Assembly: GCF_030272615.1 (NCBI RefSeq)
Contig: NC_081414.1
Coordinates: forward strand, 817,728,396 to 817,792,395
From: Cryptomeria japonica
Lineage: Eukaryota > Streptophyta > Pinopsida > Cupressales > Cupressaceae
Direction of reading: 5' to 3'
DNA: 64,000 bases
In this document: in pieces, positions 13,101 through 24,801 of the stretch
How positions within the stretch are numbered: position 1 is the first letter of the stretch
How the letters are laid out: each line of letters opens with the position of its first letter
Position numbers and translations under genes: made by a program
The notes under the pieces: model-generated
Seen by the model: only the letters and a program-made list of their open reading frames with translations
Databases searched by the model: none
Told to the model about the DNA's origin: nothing

Positions 13101-14281
13101 CCACACGAGGCTTGGATGGGCCGGAAGTTCGGATTAGGTTGCCAGGGTTACCAGTGTATGGGCCGGGACCTATGAAGACTTGCCATGGTATCCATACCAG
13201 GTTGTGTGATGACACTTGTCCCTACGTTCGCTAGTGTGTTGTCGTTTTGTCCTGCTTTGAGTACCTTTGAGAGTCGTCCTTTTGGTCTCTGCCCTTGTGA
13301 GTGTCGGTTTCAGGTTAGACCTTGGGTGGTGATGGTTCAGTTTTATGGATGCTCTCATGGACTCTTATGTTATTAGCTTTGATTATGTTCAGCTGGATCC
13401 TGTTCCTTGTAAGGATCGTTTATGTATTTATTGACCGGTGTGGTCGCTTGTATATTGCTTATGTATCGCCTTGATGGCTGGATTGTATAGTGTAACCTCT
13501 TGTACTCTTAACCTTATTATTTATCCGAGGGGGTCTTGCAGTTGCGCAGACCCGGAGATGTAGCCCTTTAGGGGTGAACTCCGAGATCATTACGATGTTA
13601 TGTGATGTATTCTCTTGTGTTTCTTTTATTCAGCTTTATCATGTATGATTAATTTATGTAAAATGGTTAAGTGGATAATGGAATTAACTTTGAAATGCTT
13701 ATATTCAATTCTATCTTGAATGCCATGTGGATCGAATGCATAATTGGTTGAGATGCGATTTATCGTAATGCATGGGTGATATCGTCCTTTTAATGCCATA
13801 AGTTAGAATATGAATGAATGTAACTTAGAGTAATGAATTATACTCAGTTGTTGTTAGGAATTTAAATATGCTTGGAAAGATCTCTTATGCTTTGATGAAA
13901 TCCTAGTGTATTAGAATGTAGATGTATGGGTTGCAATTTTTAAATGAAAAGCTTGAATGAGAATTAGGAATGGTTCTTAATGGATGAATCTTTATTGTGA
14001 TTTATATTTCCATCCTTTGAAAGAAATTATCCTGTTTATGAATTATCTCATTATTAAGATATTTAGCTTTTGGATTTATTGTGTGAGTTAAGTGAATTGT
14101 GAAATTTAAGTAATCTCGTTGGGAAACTCTTTAGGAGTTAGTTGAAGTCTTCCACTATGTAATCTGAATCTTTGTTATCTTGTTGCATCTTATGTGTTGT
14201 AACTTTATAAAAAAAAAAAATTTGCACTCTATTCTCGTTATTGTGGCTTATCCCTTCGGGGTTTCCTGGCGGGGCATTACA
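10140..14281 (+). repeat. LARD 3' LTR
   Basis: This 4,142-bp copy pairs with 2271-6408 and is followed directly by the duplication CTAAT. Its GC-rich island (about 11560-11812) carries an extra 18-bp GCCGCAGGGGCCGCGGTG-type unit compared with the 5' LTR. That looks like replication slippage in a GC-rich repeat. Confidence 0.93.
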
Positions 14282-14286
14282 CTAAT

Positions 14287-15591
14287 TATTGTTGTCTACG
14301 ATGTCACTTTATAGCACAAATAAGCTATAAATTCTAACACCCCATTTCATCTCAAGATAGTAATTTAAAAAATAAATAAAATCTTTTCCTAAAAATAACC
14401 CACACTTATCATGATGTCATCCATTAACTCATCGTAAATGGCAACTCTTTTATGAGAACACCTACCACTTTATTTTAGAATTACTCTCTTATATAATTTA
14501 TTGACAATACATAACCTCACTTATTAAATATTATTCGATCAAATTTATAACCCTACAATTAAATTTCTTTATTTCTTACTCTCATTAATTAAAAATAAAA
14601 ATTGCACCCACATAAACCAAATTAACTAAAAAGAAACATTACAATTACTACTTCCTCCCTGTAATCTCCTAGAAGTGATGAATCTTATGTTTTAGAATCT
14701 TTATATAAATTTTATCTTTTACAGATTAAGAGATAATCCGAATAATCTCTGGTCCTTTGCAAATTAAAATTTAAAATCTTCATGTAGCTTGTATTGCTCT
14801 TTATATTAAAAAATTTAATGACGTCAACCCTTTTATGATGTCCTTACAATGACTTTGGAAGTAACCATCTAAGAGGAGGGCAGGTTATTCAATATACATA
14901 GAATTATGATTATATCATTCAAAGAGTTTAGAGAGATTCAAAGGGAAGTGTGTGTATTAGAGTCTTAGAGAATTAGATTTAAACATATCAATTGTTAGAT
15001 CTTCATTAGACAAACACCAAAATAATTAATTTGGCATTGAGTGTGTTTTGTTTCTAACATTTATCATTTATTTATTTGAAATGAATCTATAAGCTATTTG
15101 TTTTCATCTAATAACATTTGAGATCTTCTTCTAGCCCATTTTAAAGGTGATTTGATGAAGAAATATATTTCAATAATTAAAAATGAACATTAATTTCAAT
15201 AAACTAATTTATATATAATTGTTTTCTATTAAAATATGTAGGGAAGGCCCCCAGCCCATTATAAATTTGAAACCCATTACATCGTATTTTGAATCAAGGC
15301 TTTGGGACTACTTATGTAACACTCTAACTTGAAAAATAAGAAGACTTGTTAGTGGGATATTTCTTCTAATAATATTTATATATTCTTACTCAATTTGAAA
15401 ATCAATATATAGATGGTGTAGTAACAATAACAAATCAATATATAGACCTATCTAGTAAGAATGAAAATATTGCTACAATGGAAAAGAGGGACATTCTCTA
15501 TAAATATATTATATAATTTTAATAAGAATATATATCAGATAACTATTATATAATAGGATTTTATCTTTTGGATGATAGAAGCTCTACCTTT
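14287..15591. other. AT-rich 3' flank of the terpene synthase pseudogene
   Basis: I see no gene, RNA or repeat here. On the minus strand it lies directly downstream of the terpene synthase stop codon at 15592, so it should contain the old 3' UTR. I could not place a convincing polyadenylation signal in such AT-rich sequence. Confidence 0.55.
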
Positions 15592-15753
15592 TTAGAATTT
15601 TATTGGATCAACACGAATTTTCTTTATCCATTGCTTGTTTCCTTTGTCATGATATGAAAAGCCATCTCCAAATACATAGAAACATTGCAATCCTTTGTTG
15701 AGGTTGAAGCTTATCTTTTCCCAATCAAGCAAAGCACTATCTTGATTTAGAAA
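15592..15753 (-). pseudogene. Terpene synthase pseudogene, C-terminal end of last exon
   Basis: This is the detached 3' end of the terpene synthase whose remainder lies at 35624-39821. It reads on the minus strand into KGLQCFYVFGDGFSYHD and ends KIRVDPIKF then TAA. Family members end in the same way: a helix leading to an aromatic and glycine-rich FY..GDGF stretch, then a short basic tail with VDP. The gypsy element begins at 15754. Removing it and one copy of its AGAAA duplication joins this piece to the upstream half in frame (TWEFL followed by NQDSALLDW). In intact enzymes this region closes the class I active site. Confidence 0.9.
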
Positions 15754-16014
15754 TGTTGTGCCTATTAAGTGTGATACCTGCAACTGCAACACAAACACTC
15801 AATAGACCATTACAAGCATGGTTAGCAAATTAAAAGAAACTGAAAGGTAAACCATGACAAAGTGACCTATCATCTCCTAAGAGATGAGAGTATGGATTTG
15901 ATCTTAGATCCGGATAAGCAATCCTAGTGACTTGACTACACCTAGACAGAGGATTTGAAATGATGATGTTGTGCAAGCTATATGAGATTGATTATGCTAG
16001 ATTGATCCAAGAGT

Positions 16015-16140
16015 CTAATTAAGCTAATGATATGCATGATTAAGCTATGATGATGATGTAATTAAGCTAGAAAAGAGATTGATTAAGCTACATGATTCAA
16101 CAATTAAGCTAGAAAATGATCAAATTAAGCTAAATCTAAG
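16015..16140. repeat. ATTAAGCTA motif array in gypsy LTR
   Basis: About six copies of ATTAAGCTA or close variants are spaced near 20 bp. The same array is present at about 34725-34845 in the other LTR. Its function is unknown. It lies toward the primer-site end of the LTR on the element's strand. Confidence 0.7.
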
Positions 16141-16477
16141 ATGCAATTGCCTATAACAACAATGCTCAAATGATATGCCTATAGTAACAGTGCCGAAATT
16201 GATAATGAGATGGGATCATTTGTGCTCCAAAATGGGGGATATTTATAGGATTTCCAAGGCTAGGGGTGAGGTGGTAGGAATCAATAGTTAAGATTGAGTC
16301 TGAAGATATCAAGGGTGAAATTGGAGGTTGGAGAAGAGGTTGGAGGGAGGGACACTTGTCATCTCTACGGTGACAAGTGTCAAGGATCCTTGCTCATAAG
16401 AGGGAAAGTGTCCAAGAGAGGAGACATGTGGCCAAAGTGCCATGTGTCTCAAGGGGAGAATATCCATACCATAGGAG

Positions 16478-16590
16478 GTTAGGATAAGGAGGTTAGAATG
16501 TGCAAGATAGGATAGGGTTAGGCAAACCCAAGGTTAGGTGGAATGGGTTAGGTTAGAGGGATGGTTAGGCTAGGTGGTTAGAAGTTAGGA
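16478..16590. repeat. Degenerate GGTTAG-rich array in gypsy LTR
   Basis: Repeated GGTTAG, GGTTAGG and GGGTTAGG units with irregular spacing recall degenerate telomere-type sequence. They are duplicated at about 35186-35300 in the other LTR, so they belong to the element and not to the insertion site. Confidence 0.65.
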
Positions 16591-16918
16591 GGCATGTGGG
16601 TAATTTGAATTTAAAAATTCAAATAATAGGAAAAGACTAAATAATTTTCAATAACTCATAAATTGATTTGTTTTAATTAATAAGAGGATTAGAAGAATTG
16701 ATTGAAAGTGGGGGGGGGGGGATTAATGAGTTTGAATTAATTAATCAGAGGGGACCGTTGAAATGAACCTATTAAATAAATCCTTAGATTTATTAATAAG
16801 TAGATAAAATGGAGAAATTAATCAAATTGCTAATGAATTCAATTAAATTAGGAAGGGGGATTAATTAAATAATTGCTTGTTTAATTAATTATCTTCAGAC
16901 CATTTTTAGGTGTATACA

Positions 16919-16932
16919 TTTTGCCCCTCTTT
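16919..16932 (-). promoter_or_regulatory. Gypsy polypurine tract
   Basis: The minus strand reads AAAGAGGGGCAAAA directly before the 3' LTR start TGTATACACC. Confidence 0.8.
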
Positions 16933-18655
16933 GAAGCAAGGTTTGATGACGCATTGATTCAAAGAATAATCTCCTTTTAATGATGATATTGGTTCGATAG
17001 GATGCCCCAGACATTGATTAATAAATTGTGGTACAATGATGCCCCCTCAGGAGATCAATTGAGATAATTTATTTTTGGAGTGTGTGAAGTGTTATGAAAT
17101 TGATGTCCCAATTAGAAATAATTCGATTTGTACAACTGTGGTTGATGAAAGTGCGAGTTCTACGATCAGGATGATGTGGTTATTGATTATTGATAAAGCT
17201 TGATTGAGGAGATTGATAAGATCAAGATTCAGTCTGGTTTCAGGAATGACACCATTTGTATAAGACAAAGATGATCAAAGCATTTGGTTTCAGGAATGAT
17301 ATATCCTATATAAGACTTGATCAGAATGTTTGGTTCCAGGAAAGATACATATTGTATAAGACATGATAGAATTGATTTAGATGCGATCGATTGATAGAAT
17401 TGATAAGGTTTATTAAGTAAAGAAGACAGTTTGTTGATATCAAGTTGCAGAAAGATTCAGATATGCTGATGTTGGTTCTGTTGAGGGAGTAACATAAAAC
17501 TTGCGTTGGGTCAACAATATCTAGAGAGAGATGAGTCATCGGTCTAATTGTGTATACACTTATGATGATACCTTGATGATTCTTGCGATAGATTTAACCT
17601 TGGATATGATGATCGTGCGGGAACCCATGCAAGAATGAAATGCAAACTAAATGCAAAGCTACGACCGGACCAGTCACTGGGTTATTGCATTTTGGCATCA
17701 TTGAGATTTTTTAAATGTGGAAAGTGGGTGCAAACATCAATGGTATAATTAAATCATTATGACTAAAGCATTACTTTCCTGGAGTTTGATATTGTAAGTT
17801 AGCACAAGCATCGAGGTATAATTGAACCAAGATGACCTGAGTGTTACTTGCGTAAAACAGGTAGTATCAACCATTTCAATATGCAAATTGGAAATGTCTT
17901 CGATGATACTCTAATGATCATGTCCCGAGACAAATTTGCACATATTAATGATTAATTTACAGACAATAGACAAGAAAAATATCATGTTCCTTCCTTGTCC
18001 CTCTAGTCAGAGACATCATGGAGTCACTGAGAAATCATAATAGCAAAAATCAAGATAGAAAAGTTGAACCAAAGTGTTAAAATCCTTATCCAAAAGATAC
18101 CATCCATTGAAAAGTGTGTGATGTGCTTAGACTGACATGTGATAGTTAGATGGTTAACAATTTGATCTCGTGTTCAACGTTGGATGTGTCTCTATTTTTG
18201 CTTGATAAGAGTTGCCTAACTATTGTTCTACCTGTTTGAATAAGATCAAAATGATCAATAATTTTGCCCCTAGCTAGGAGCAGGATTTTTCCCCAAGCCT
18301 AGAAACAAAGTCATTATGATATACTGAATGATCCAAACCATGGCAAGAAGCCACCCAGGATGCCTACGTATGTACAAAGGCTTATGATGGATATGAACAA
18401 CACTGATGGAAAATGAATGCAAGCGGAAGGATGCATGAACTAATAGATGGAAGAGCTAGCAGATAGATAGCACCTATTTGCCAAGTTTTCACCATCTGTT
18501 TTTATTGCATTTTTTCTCATATTTAATTTTTTTTTTCCCTGTTTTTCACCATTTTTGCATTTTCTGATTATTCACTATTTTTGGATTTTTTTGCTTTTTC
18601 ACTGTTTTGGATTTTTCTGCTTTTTCACCATTTTGGGATTTTTTGCTTTTTCAGA
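16933..18655 (-). repeat. Gypsy 3' non-coding region with short tandem repeats
   Basis: No coding frame is visible between integrase and the 3' LTR. Three imperfect units of about 46-50 bp (GGTTTCAGGAATGAC...TATAAGAC) start at 17236, 17286 and 17332. A two-fold repeat of about 85 bp (GGTATAATT...) follows near 17740-17870. A roughly 26-bp minisatellite of GGATTTTTTTGCTTTTTCAC type lies at about 18580-18655, immediately after the integrase stop. Tandem repeats in the 3' non-coding region are known for Tat-lineage elements and can seed satellite DNA. Confidence 0.7.
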
Positions 18656-18969
18656 CATAAAACTTCTTGAGATGCATGTTATTGATGGATTCCTCGAGCT
18701 GATCCTCATCCTGTGTTGATAGCTGATATACTCTTGACCCAAACACTATTGTGACCACAAATGGACCTAACCAGTTTGGTTCAAACTTCCCTTTCTTTTC
18801 TCGATCTGCCTAGTTGTGTGGATTTTCTTTGAGCACTAGTTCCCCTACTTGAAATGTTCTTGGTTTGACCTTGTGATTATAACTGCGGCACATTCTTTGT
18901 TGATATACCTTTAAATGATCAAAGACATTTTGTCTTCATTCAAGGATTAATTCTAACTCCTGCAATCTA
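18656..18969 (-). pseudogene. Gypsy integrase, C-terminal part
   Basis: The minus strand reads QQRMCRSYNHKVKPRTFQVG, ELVLKENP, then KGKFEPNWLGPFVV, matching the integrase C-terminal fold of Ty3/gypsy elements (the motif ending in W.GPF.V). It finishes HLKKFYV. The domain was cut from its catalytic core by copy A at 18970-25593. One in-frame stop is visible after ENPHN. Confidence 0.85.
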
Positions 18970-18974
18970 GATAC

Positions 18975-19750
18975 TATTAGGATCCCCAAAGATACTGAGA
19001 GGGGGGGTGAATCGGTATCTAATCGGTTAATTGATTTTATTAACTTATTAAATGAGAAGCATTCCAAAACTATGTACCAATAAACCAAAATTAATGCAAT
19101 AAATAAGAACAACAACCACAACATGAAAGACACATCATAAAACTATATTTTTAATGAGGAAACCCGGTGTGGGAAAAACCTCGATGGGATTTGTGACCCA
19201 CAATATTCACTTATTGGACAATAAGAGAATATTACTGTTACAATAGGGGCTTGCACATGCAGGAAGGCCAACTACCTAAAGCTCACTGCTTACATACAAA
19301 AGAGAAGTCTCACTGACTTACAAAAATGGATTATGAAAATCCGATGTCATGTACTGCTACAAAAGGGCATCTGTTATGCTAGATCTAGTACCAGTTTAAG
19401 CTCTGCAACTTCCAAAACCTTATACCAAACTCTACCTTAGTATTCGCACATATTATCCATCATATATCCTACATACAAATGTTCTCTAATATCTCACACT
19501 TATATATGAGCCTTATTAAAATACGCCTTGTTGGCTTTCAAAAAGATATTACAATTAATTACATTTTGTAATAAATAAAATCCTGTCAGCCAGGGTGTCG
19601 ATAATCAATCTTTTTGGTGCTGGTGAATGTATGCCAGTGTAGAGTTTGTCAGTACTGATGCCTGCCGGTATAGTATGATTGTAAGGTTGCCATCAATGAC
19701 AATACCTTTAATCACCTACAATTTCTCATTGGAGTGTGCATTTGCCAACA
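18975..19750 (-). repeat. Copy A 3' LTR
   Basis: This 776-bp repeat pairs with 24802-25588. On the minus strand it is preceded by CCAAAGGGGGAGAT, the polypurine tract at about 19751-19764. Its outer end has TATTAGG where the other LTR has TGTTAGG, so one terminal base has decayed. Confidence 0.9.
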
Positions 19751-19949
19751 ATCTCCCCCTTTGGCATTGATGGCAACACTCATGAGAAAAATCCAAAAAG
19801 TGTCCAAAAAAAGTTTGTCCAAAAGAATCTACCAAAACTGTATTACCAAAAAGTGTGCTCCCCCTAAGCTGATGATGTCTTCTGCTAATCATTTTTCTCA
19901 TCTCCACTACTCCCCCTTTGGAATCAATGACAAAGGTTGTCATTCAATG

Positions 19950-22900
19950 TCAATTGAGTGTGGTTCTTGCCTAGATCCTTGTAATTTGTTTATTACAATC
20001 TGATAAATTTCTATTAAGGCAACATTTAGAGTGTATTTTCTCTTCTGGTGTCTTAAGTCTTGGAACAAGAGCCTCAAAAATATCTTTTCTCAAAGACATG
20101 AGGATATCCAGTTTAGGACTTAGTTTGCATTTAAGTTCTTTTGCCTTAAATTTTATCGTTTCCTTGTCTTTCTCAAGCTTTTCTATTTTCTCTTCAAAAA
20201 GTGCAATTTCCTGTTCAATTATTGATATTGAGTTTGATGATCCTATCAAGTTGTCAACAATATCATTTATTTTCTTATGGGGCTATGCCGATATCTTTAT
20301 CTATGTCTTTTGTCAAAATGTTTGTTTTACATGTGTCTCTATACAATTTCTTGAAGTCCAAAATTGCTTTACCTAATATTGGTAATAAGGTTTCCATATG
20401 TTCCTTATTATTCTTAACTTTCTCCTCAAATAATTTTTCCTTCTCCTTATTCATTCTCTCAGAAGGTGTCTTCATTTATCTAATCCAATATTATTAGGTT
20501 GTCGGTTATATACTTAGACAATGTGTATAATTGGCTCAAGGAATCTTTATTTTCTATGTTACACTTTGGAGCTATCATCTTCAAAATTGGTAAAGTATCA
20601 TTTGTAACCTTATACGCCTATGCATTACACTCTATTATTTTCTTTATTGAATCTAAGAGTACCTCAGTTACATTGGTTGGTCTAAATTCAGACATAGATG
20701 TACCAGATGACTGTCCAACTATTTTCACAATCTGTAAACCATCGGTGGTTCTGATAGCTTTGCTTTCCTCTTTCTCTGGAGGATCTGTTTGTGTTTGCAT
20801 TTCCACTACCAAAGGCTTAGGTTTGTCAGATGTAGCCAGTGGTACTATCTAAGTATGTACCTATGAATCCTATTGCTCTACCTGTTTTTCAATGTTTTCC
20901 TCAGCAAGAGCCTGTTGCTCTGATGGTTTCTCTTTGTTTATGCTTTAGATGATTTCATTGTGTCATCCACTGCTGATTTCTCTTTGTTTACCTTAGTACT
21001 ATCTACTGTCGGTGACTTAGTAGCTACATTAATGTGTGTACGTGTGATATTGCCTTTCCTGTATCCAGGAGATCATTTGGTGCTTCAGTTTGTTCTTCTG
21101 CCCCAATTCCAATGTTTTCAACTGCAATAGTTTCTATTGGTGGCTCTATTGCCACATCCCTCTTGTCAGTTGTTTCTTTATCTACCACAATATTGACTTC
21201 CTATCTATCAATGTTCATTGTGTATAACACCTTAGAGTCAGGATTTGTTTCCTCGTGTGGTGTATTCATACTCTCTGTTGCCGGTTGTGTGTCAGTAGTT
21301 TGTACCGGTGGAGTATCAAAGGTTGGTGGGGGTAAATTATCTGTTATCTTTAGGCTTGGAGGTCCACCTACCTTACCTTTCCCCTTATCCTTTTGGTAGA
21401 CTTTGATAGTCTTTGGTCTCTTTAGTTCTTCTTGTTTTTCCTTCTCAACAAAAAATATGTCCCACTTATCTGCATCTCTTATGATATTTCATTTACTCTT
21501 CCTACCATTAATGCTACATGTCGGTGTCTAGTTGAGAATACTATCCGGTTAGATTCATTGATTAGCTCATCAATCTCTTGAGTGGAGTTCATTGGGTGAA
21601 CTGCAAGTAGTTTTTCTATTTTGATTTTCTTATCTAGTTCAACAATAGCTAGCCTTCTAGCTTCTAATCCTCTATACAAGTCATTTGGTATATCATCTAC
21701 AATCTCCATCAAAAATCTCTTATAAATGTCTAAGTGTAAGATTACACTATTTTATATGCTCTCCTTTTCATCATTGGATAGTGTATTATACAGTTTGTTG
21801 ATGTTTGTCATTTTTCCATCTTCAGTGATCTCTTCCAAAAGTTTGTCAAAAGGAGGAATAACCCATTTTTGTTTCCTCTTCTTTGGTGTCAATTTCTTAG
21901 CTGGAGGCCTAACTACCTATTGTTTTTCTCTTGTCTTCCTGGGTGTGGGTGAGGGTGCTGGTGAGGGTTTTCTCTTTCTTTCTACCCTTTTGAATTCAAC
22001 CAGTATCTCATTATCAGAAGAAGTAGCAACTGGTGAGAGATGTATCTCCGGTTGTAGTCCTTCCAATTCACTCTCCTTAATACCAGTTTTATTCAAAACA
22101 TCTTCCTTTATTGCTTTAGCCTACCTTGAACCTCTTCTAGCTATCTGCTTAGTTTTCTTAACTCTTTTCTAAGATTGAATGCCGCTTTCAATTGTTTCAG
22201 CATTGCCAAAAACTTTTTCTGCCAGTTCCTTAGGGGCTTCTAAGAGGGCTTTTGCATAAGTTTCAACTATATTGTCATCTTCCTCATATCCCATCTCTAT
22301 AACCCAAACAATTCTAGGGATAACTGCCTCCATCCAGATTTCATCTTTCTTGATCACAAAGCATATCTCCTTTTGATACTTATCAACAATTTCTTGAGAT
22401 AGCCTTATCCTTGTCTTCATTCTTTCTTTCAAAGTTTGAATGTATTCATTTATATTTTTCTCTCTGTCATCTCCCATATTGTTCAGTATATCTGACAGTT
22501 GTTTTCCTATCGATATATCAAAACCAAAGTCTTTCCTACCAATACCGGGTACTTCCTTAGTAATGTACAACATTAAGCACACAAGCAGGTTGCCAAATCT
22601 AGAAGTTCCTTTCTTATCACCTTTGATTTTCTTCATGTTGTCTATCAGTTCATCTTTAAGCCACTCACATACATCAATTCTTGCATTGTCATTCACCATC
22701 TCATATGCACTTTTAATACATAAGCTAGAGACTGAGTTTAGTCTATTTTCACGTGTAGCCTTATAACCAAGAATCATGCTAACAAATCTAACATTTATAT
22801 CTTTCACATCATTTACTCTTAGGGATCTTTTATCAAATGTTGCACTAGTTAGGGTCATCACAGTGTCATTTTAAACTTTCTTTGTTCTATCAGGCTTTCT

Positions 22901-23341
22901 ATCAGTGGAAGGTAAGCCTGTCACTGCCCTAACTGCCTCTTTAGTAATCTTATGGATGGAATCCAACTAAAATAACTCACCATGTACTCTGCTCAAGACT
23001 ACCCTTATCACATCTTTAGGAAAATCGGGGATACTAAGAATGTCCACAAAGCCTAGGGTTTCCACAATCTTGTGTTCCGGTTTAACATTACCATGTTCAT
23101 CACAAATTACAGTCCTATACATGTTCATTATTTCTTCAGCTCCTAGTTCCTCAATATGACAATGTATATACATTCTAGGATCTTCTGCATAAACTACTCC
23201 CTTAGGTACTTTTGAGAATGCTCCTAGGGTATCATCTTTCTTTGCAATTTCGGGAATAAGTTTGAACATGGGTCTAGGGTGCTTGATAACCTTAATCACA
23301 ATAGGGTTTGTAATAAATTCAGGTGCAGATGAAGAAGCCAT
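19950..23341 (-). pseudogene. Copy A long ORF of unknown function (broken)
   Basis: Begins MASSSAPEFITNPIVIKVIK at 23341 and is colinear with the long frame of copy B. Shared blocks include KKDDTLGAFS, PKGVVYAEDPRMYIHC, FPKDVIRVVLSRVHGE, DKRSLRVNDVKD, SLCIKSAYE and DEIWMEAVIPR. One frame holds from 23341 to about 20618 with scattered stops; after that the coding continues in other frames (about 20475-20275 and 20249-19971), so frame slips are present. I recognise no known domain. The C-terminal third is charged and likely coiled coil (EKIEKLEKDKETIKFKAKEL). In the 16 codons of the PKGVVY block I count nine differences from copy B, all synonymous. Confidence 0.8.
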
Positions 23342-23799
23342 AGTTATAAATACCTTAATCTTCTTTTAGGATGATTGCTTGGATGAATTGCTTCACTTTT
23401 TGCTAAGGATGCCTTCACTCAGGATTTTCGTGCTCTCTGGAGATTTGAATGCTCGGTGAATGAAAAAAGAGCCAAAACACTTGCTTTATAATGTTATTTC
23501 TTTCAACTACCACATTTAATGCCTGTCAGTTAAGTCAAAACTTAACTCATCTTCAGATAAAGAAGTAATCCAACTTCTCACCATCAACCGAGGGTAAACT
23601 AGCATGTTTTTCAATTTGTTGTCATACCCTCAAAGGATTATTTCTCAATTAGATGAAGGATCTCCTTCCGGTAGAGTGATACTCTGTTCTACTAGTAAAG
23701 GAATAGCTTCACTAACATTCATGTTAGACTTTCTAATCCAATGTTTTGAAGATTCTTTCTTTACCTCTTCAACCTTTTCTTTACCTTTCAAGCTGGGTC

Positions 23800-24730
23800 C
23801 TTTGTTATTTGTCGGCGATGCCTTCTACAAAATTTTGCAATATGTGCAATCTTGTTACAAGCATAACAAGTCACATTGTTTTTCTAAATAGCTTTCCCAT
23901 ATCCTATGCCGTTATGTGTTCTGCATTGATTAGATAGATGTCCAAATATTCCACAAATATAACATCTTACATTCATTCTACAATTTGCATTTAGAGCATT
24001 GACCGATGGGTGCATTATTATTCTGATAGTTTATAGATCTACAATAATTTTCTCTATGACCGTACTTGTTACAGTCAAAGCATTTTTCATTGAATTTATA
24101 AGCATTAGGTTGTCTTACCGGTTTGCTGTGATCATGTTTGTTTGCAGTGCCGAAGCTTTCACCAACTTCAAAGCCAAGGCCATTAGTGTCACCATTAGGT
24201 TTCTGATTCTTCAGCATGTCATCAAGTTCTTCTGAACTTTTCTTGAATTTCTCCTTGTGTTGATTTGCAGTAGCCAACTCATTTTCTAAGAAATATTTTT
24301 GTCTCATGAGTACAGTTTTATCATGTTCTAAGTGAATTAGATCTGTCTTTAGCATATCATTCTCATGACTGAGTCTTATATTTTCATTTTCATCGTCATT
24401 GATTCTTCTAGCCAAATCATCTTGAATCTTCTTTCTATCTTCAATGTCCTTACAAAATCTCATAGACATATCTTGCATCTCATTCTTCATTGTACTATTT
24501 TATTGTCTTAGTTTGTTCACCAGATCATTAAGAGTTTCTTTCTCATCATCATCACTCCGCATCTTCTCAGAAAGTTCTCTTCTTTTGTTCCTAGCAATAG
24601 TGAGATTTTTCTGAAGTCCTTGAATGATTTCCTGTGCAGCCTTTAGATCATCTTCAAGTTTGAAATTGTTCACTTTTTCTGCATCATAATCTGCAAGAGA
24701 TGTTTCTAGTTGTTTCCTCAAGTTTTCCAT
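23800..24730 (-). pseudogene. Copy A Gag-like protein (coiled coil, CCHC)
   Basis: Likely starts at MENLRKQLE (24730), 58 bases past the primer site. The first 200 residues are charged and heptad-like (KLEDDLKAAQEIIQGLQKNL, KRRELSEKM). A CCHC knuckle CFDCNKYGHRENYC follows, then a knuckle that breaks after CSKC. Compared with copy B the second knuckle is partly deleted, and later knuckles continue out of frame (CYICGIFGHLSNQC). One TAA interrupts the coiled coil near 24491. It would bind element RNA and form particles if it acts like Gag (inference). Confidence 0.75.
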
Positions 24731-24787
24731 CTCTACCAGTGTCAGAATCTTCCTCAAGTTGTTAGGCTTTTGAAAATAGAGGACCAA

Positions 24788-24799
24788 GCTCTAATACCA
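24788..24799 (-). promoter_or_regulatory. Copy A primer-binding site
   Basis: The minus strand reads TGGTATTAGAGC, the iMet site with one C-to-T change, two bases past the 5' LTR. Confidence 0.88.
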
Positions 24800-24801
24800 A
24801 T

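Larger units (their letters stand above)
2271..14281 (+). mobile_element. Complete LARD-type non-autonomous LTR retrotransposon
   Basis: This 12,011-bp element is bounded by the 5-bp target duplication CTAAT (2266-2270 and 14282-14286). It has two LTRs of about 4.14 kb beginning TGTAGTACCCC and ending GGGGCATTACA, a tRNA-iMet primer site and a purine tract, but no gag or pol. Long LTRs around a non-coding interior of about 3.7 kb are the defining layout of LARDs (large retrotransposon derivatives). The LTR ends, the iMet primer site and the GGGGGAGAA tract resemble Ty3/gypsy chromoviruses of the Del/Tekay type, so a relative of that lineage is the likely helper (inference). By eye I counted roughly 40 substitutions plus two short indels between the LTRs, near 1%, mostly transitions. 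That indicates a recent insertion. Confidence 0.92.
15754..16918 (-). repeat. Gypsy 3' LTR
   Basis: This repeat pairs with 34546-35623. On the minus strand it runs from TGTATACACC to CACAACA. It contains about 86 bp near its 15770 end that the other LTR lacks. Two internal motif arrays are noteworthy. ATTAAGCTA recurs about six times at roughly 20-bp spacing (16015-16140), and GGTTAG/GGTTAGG recurs many times (16478-16590). The 62-codon frame at 16294-16482 is LTR sequence, not a gene. Confidence 0.9.

Noticed and set aside
16700-16730. G runs at 16711, 24826, 35420 as G-quadruplex signals
   Set aside because: They are mononucleotide slippage tracts whose length differs between LTR partners; no spaced G4 pattern.
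20098-22172. Plus-strand frames rich in Ser, Phe and Leu (and the like at 51987-53561)
   Set aside because: Antisense of the charged coiled-coil frames of copies A and B; such complements give hydrophobic, Ser-rich translations.
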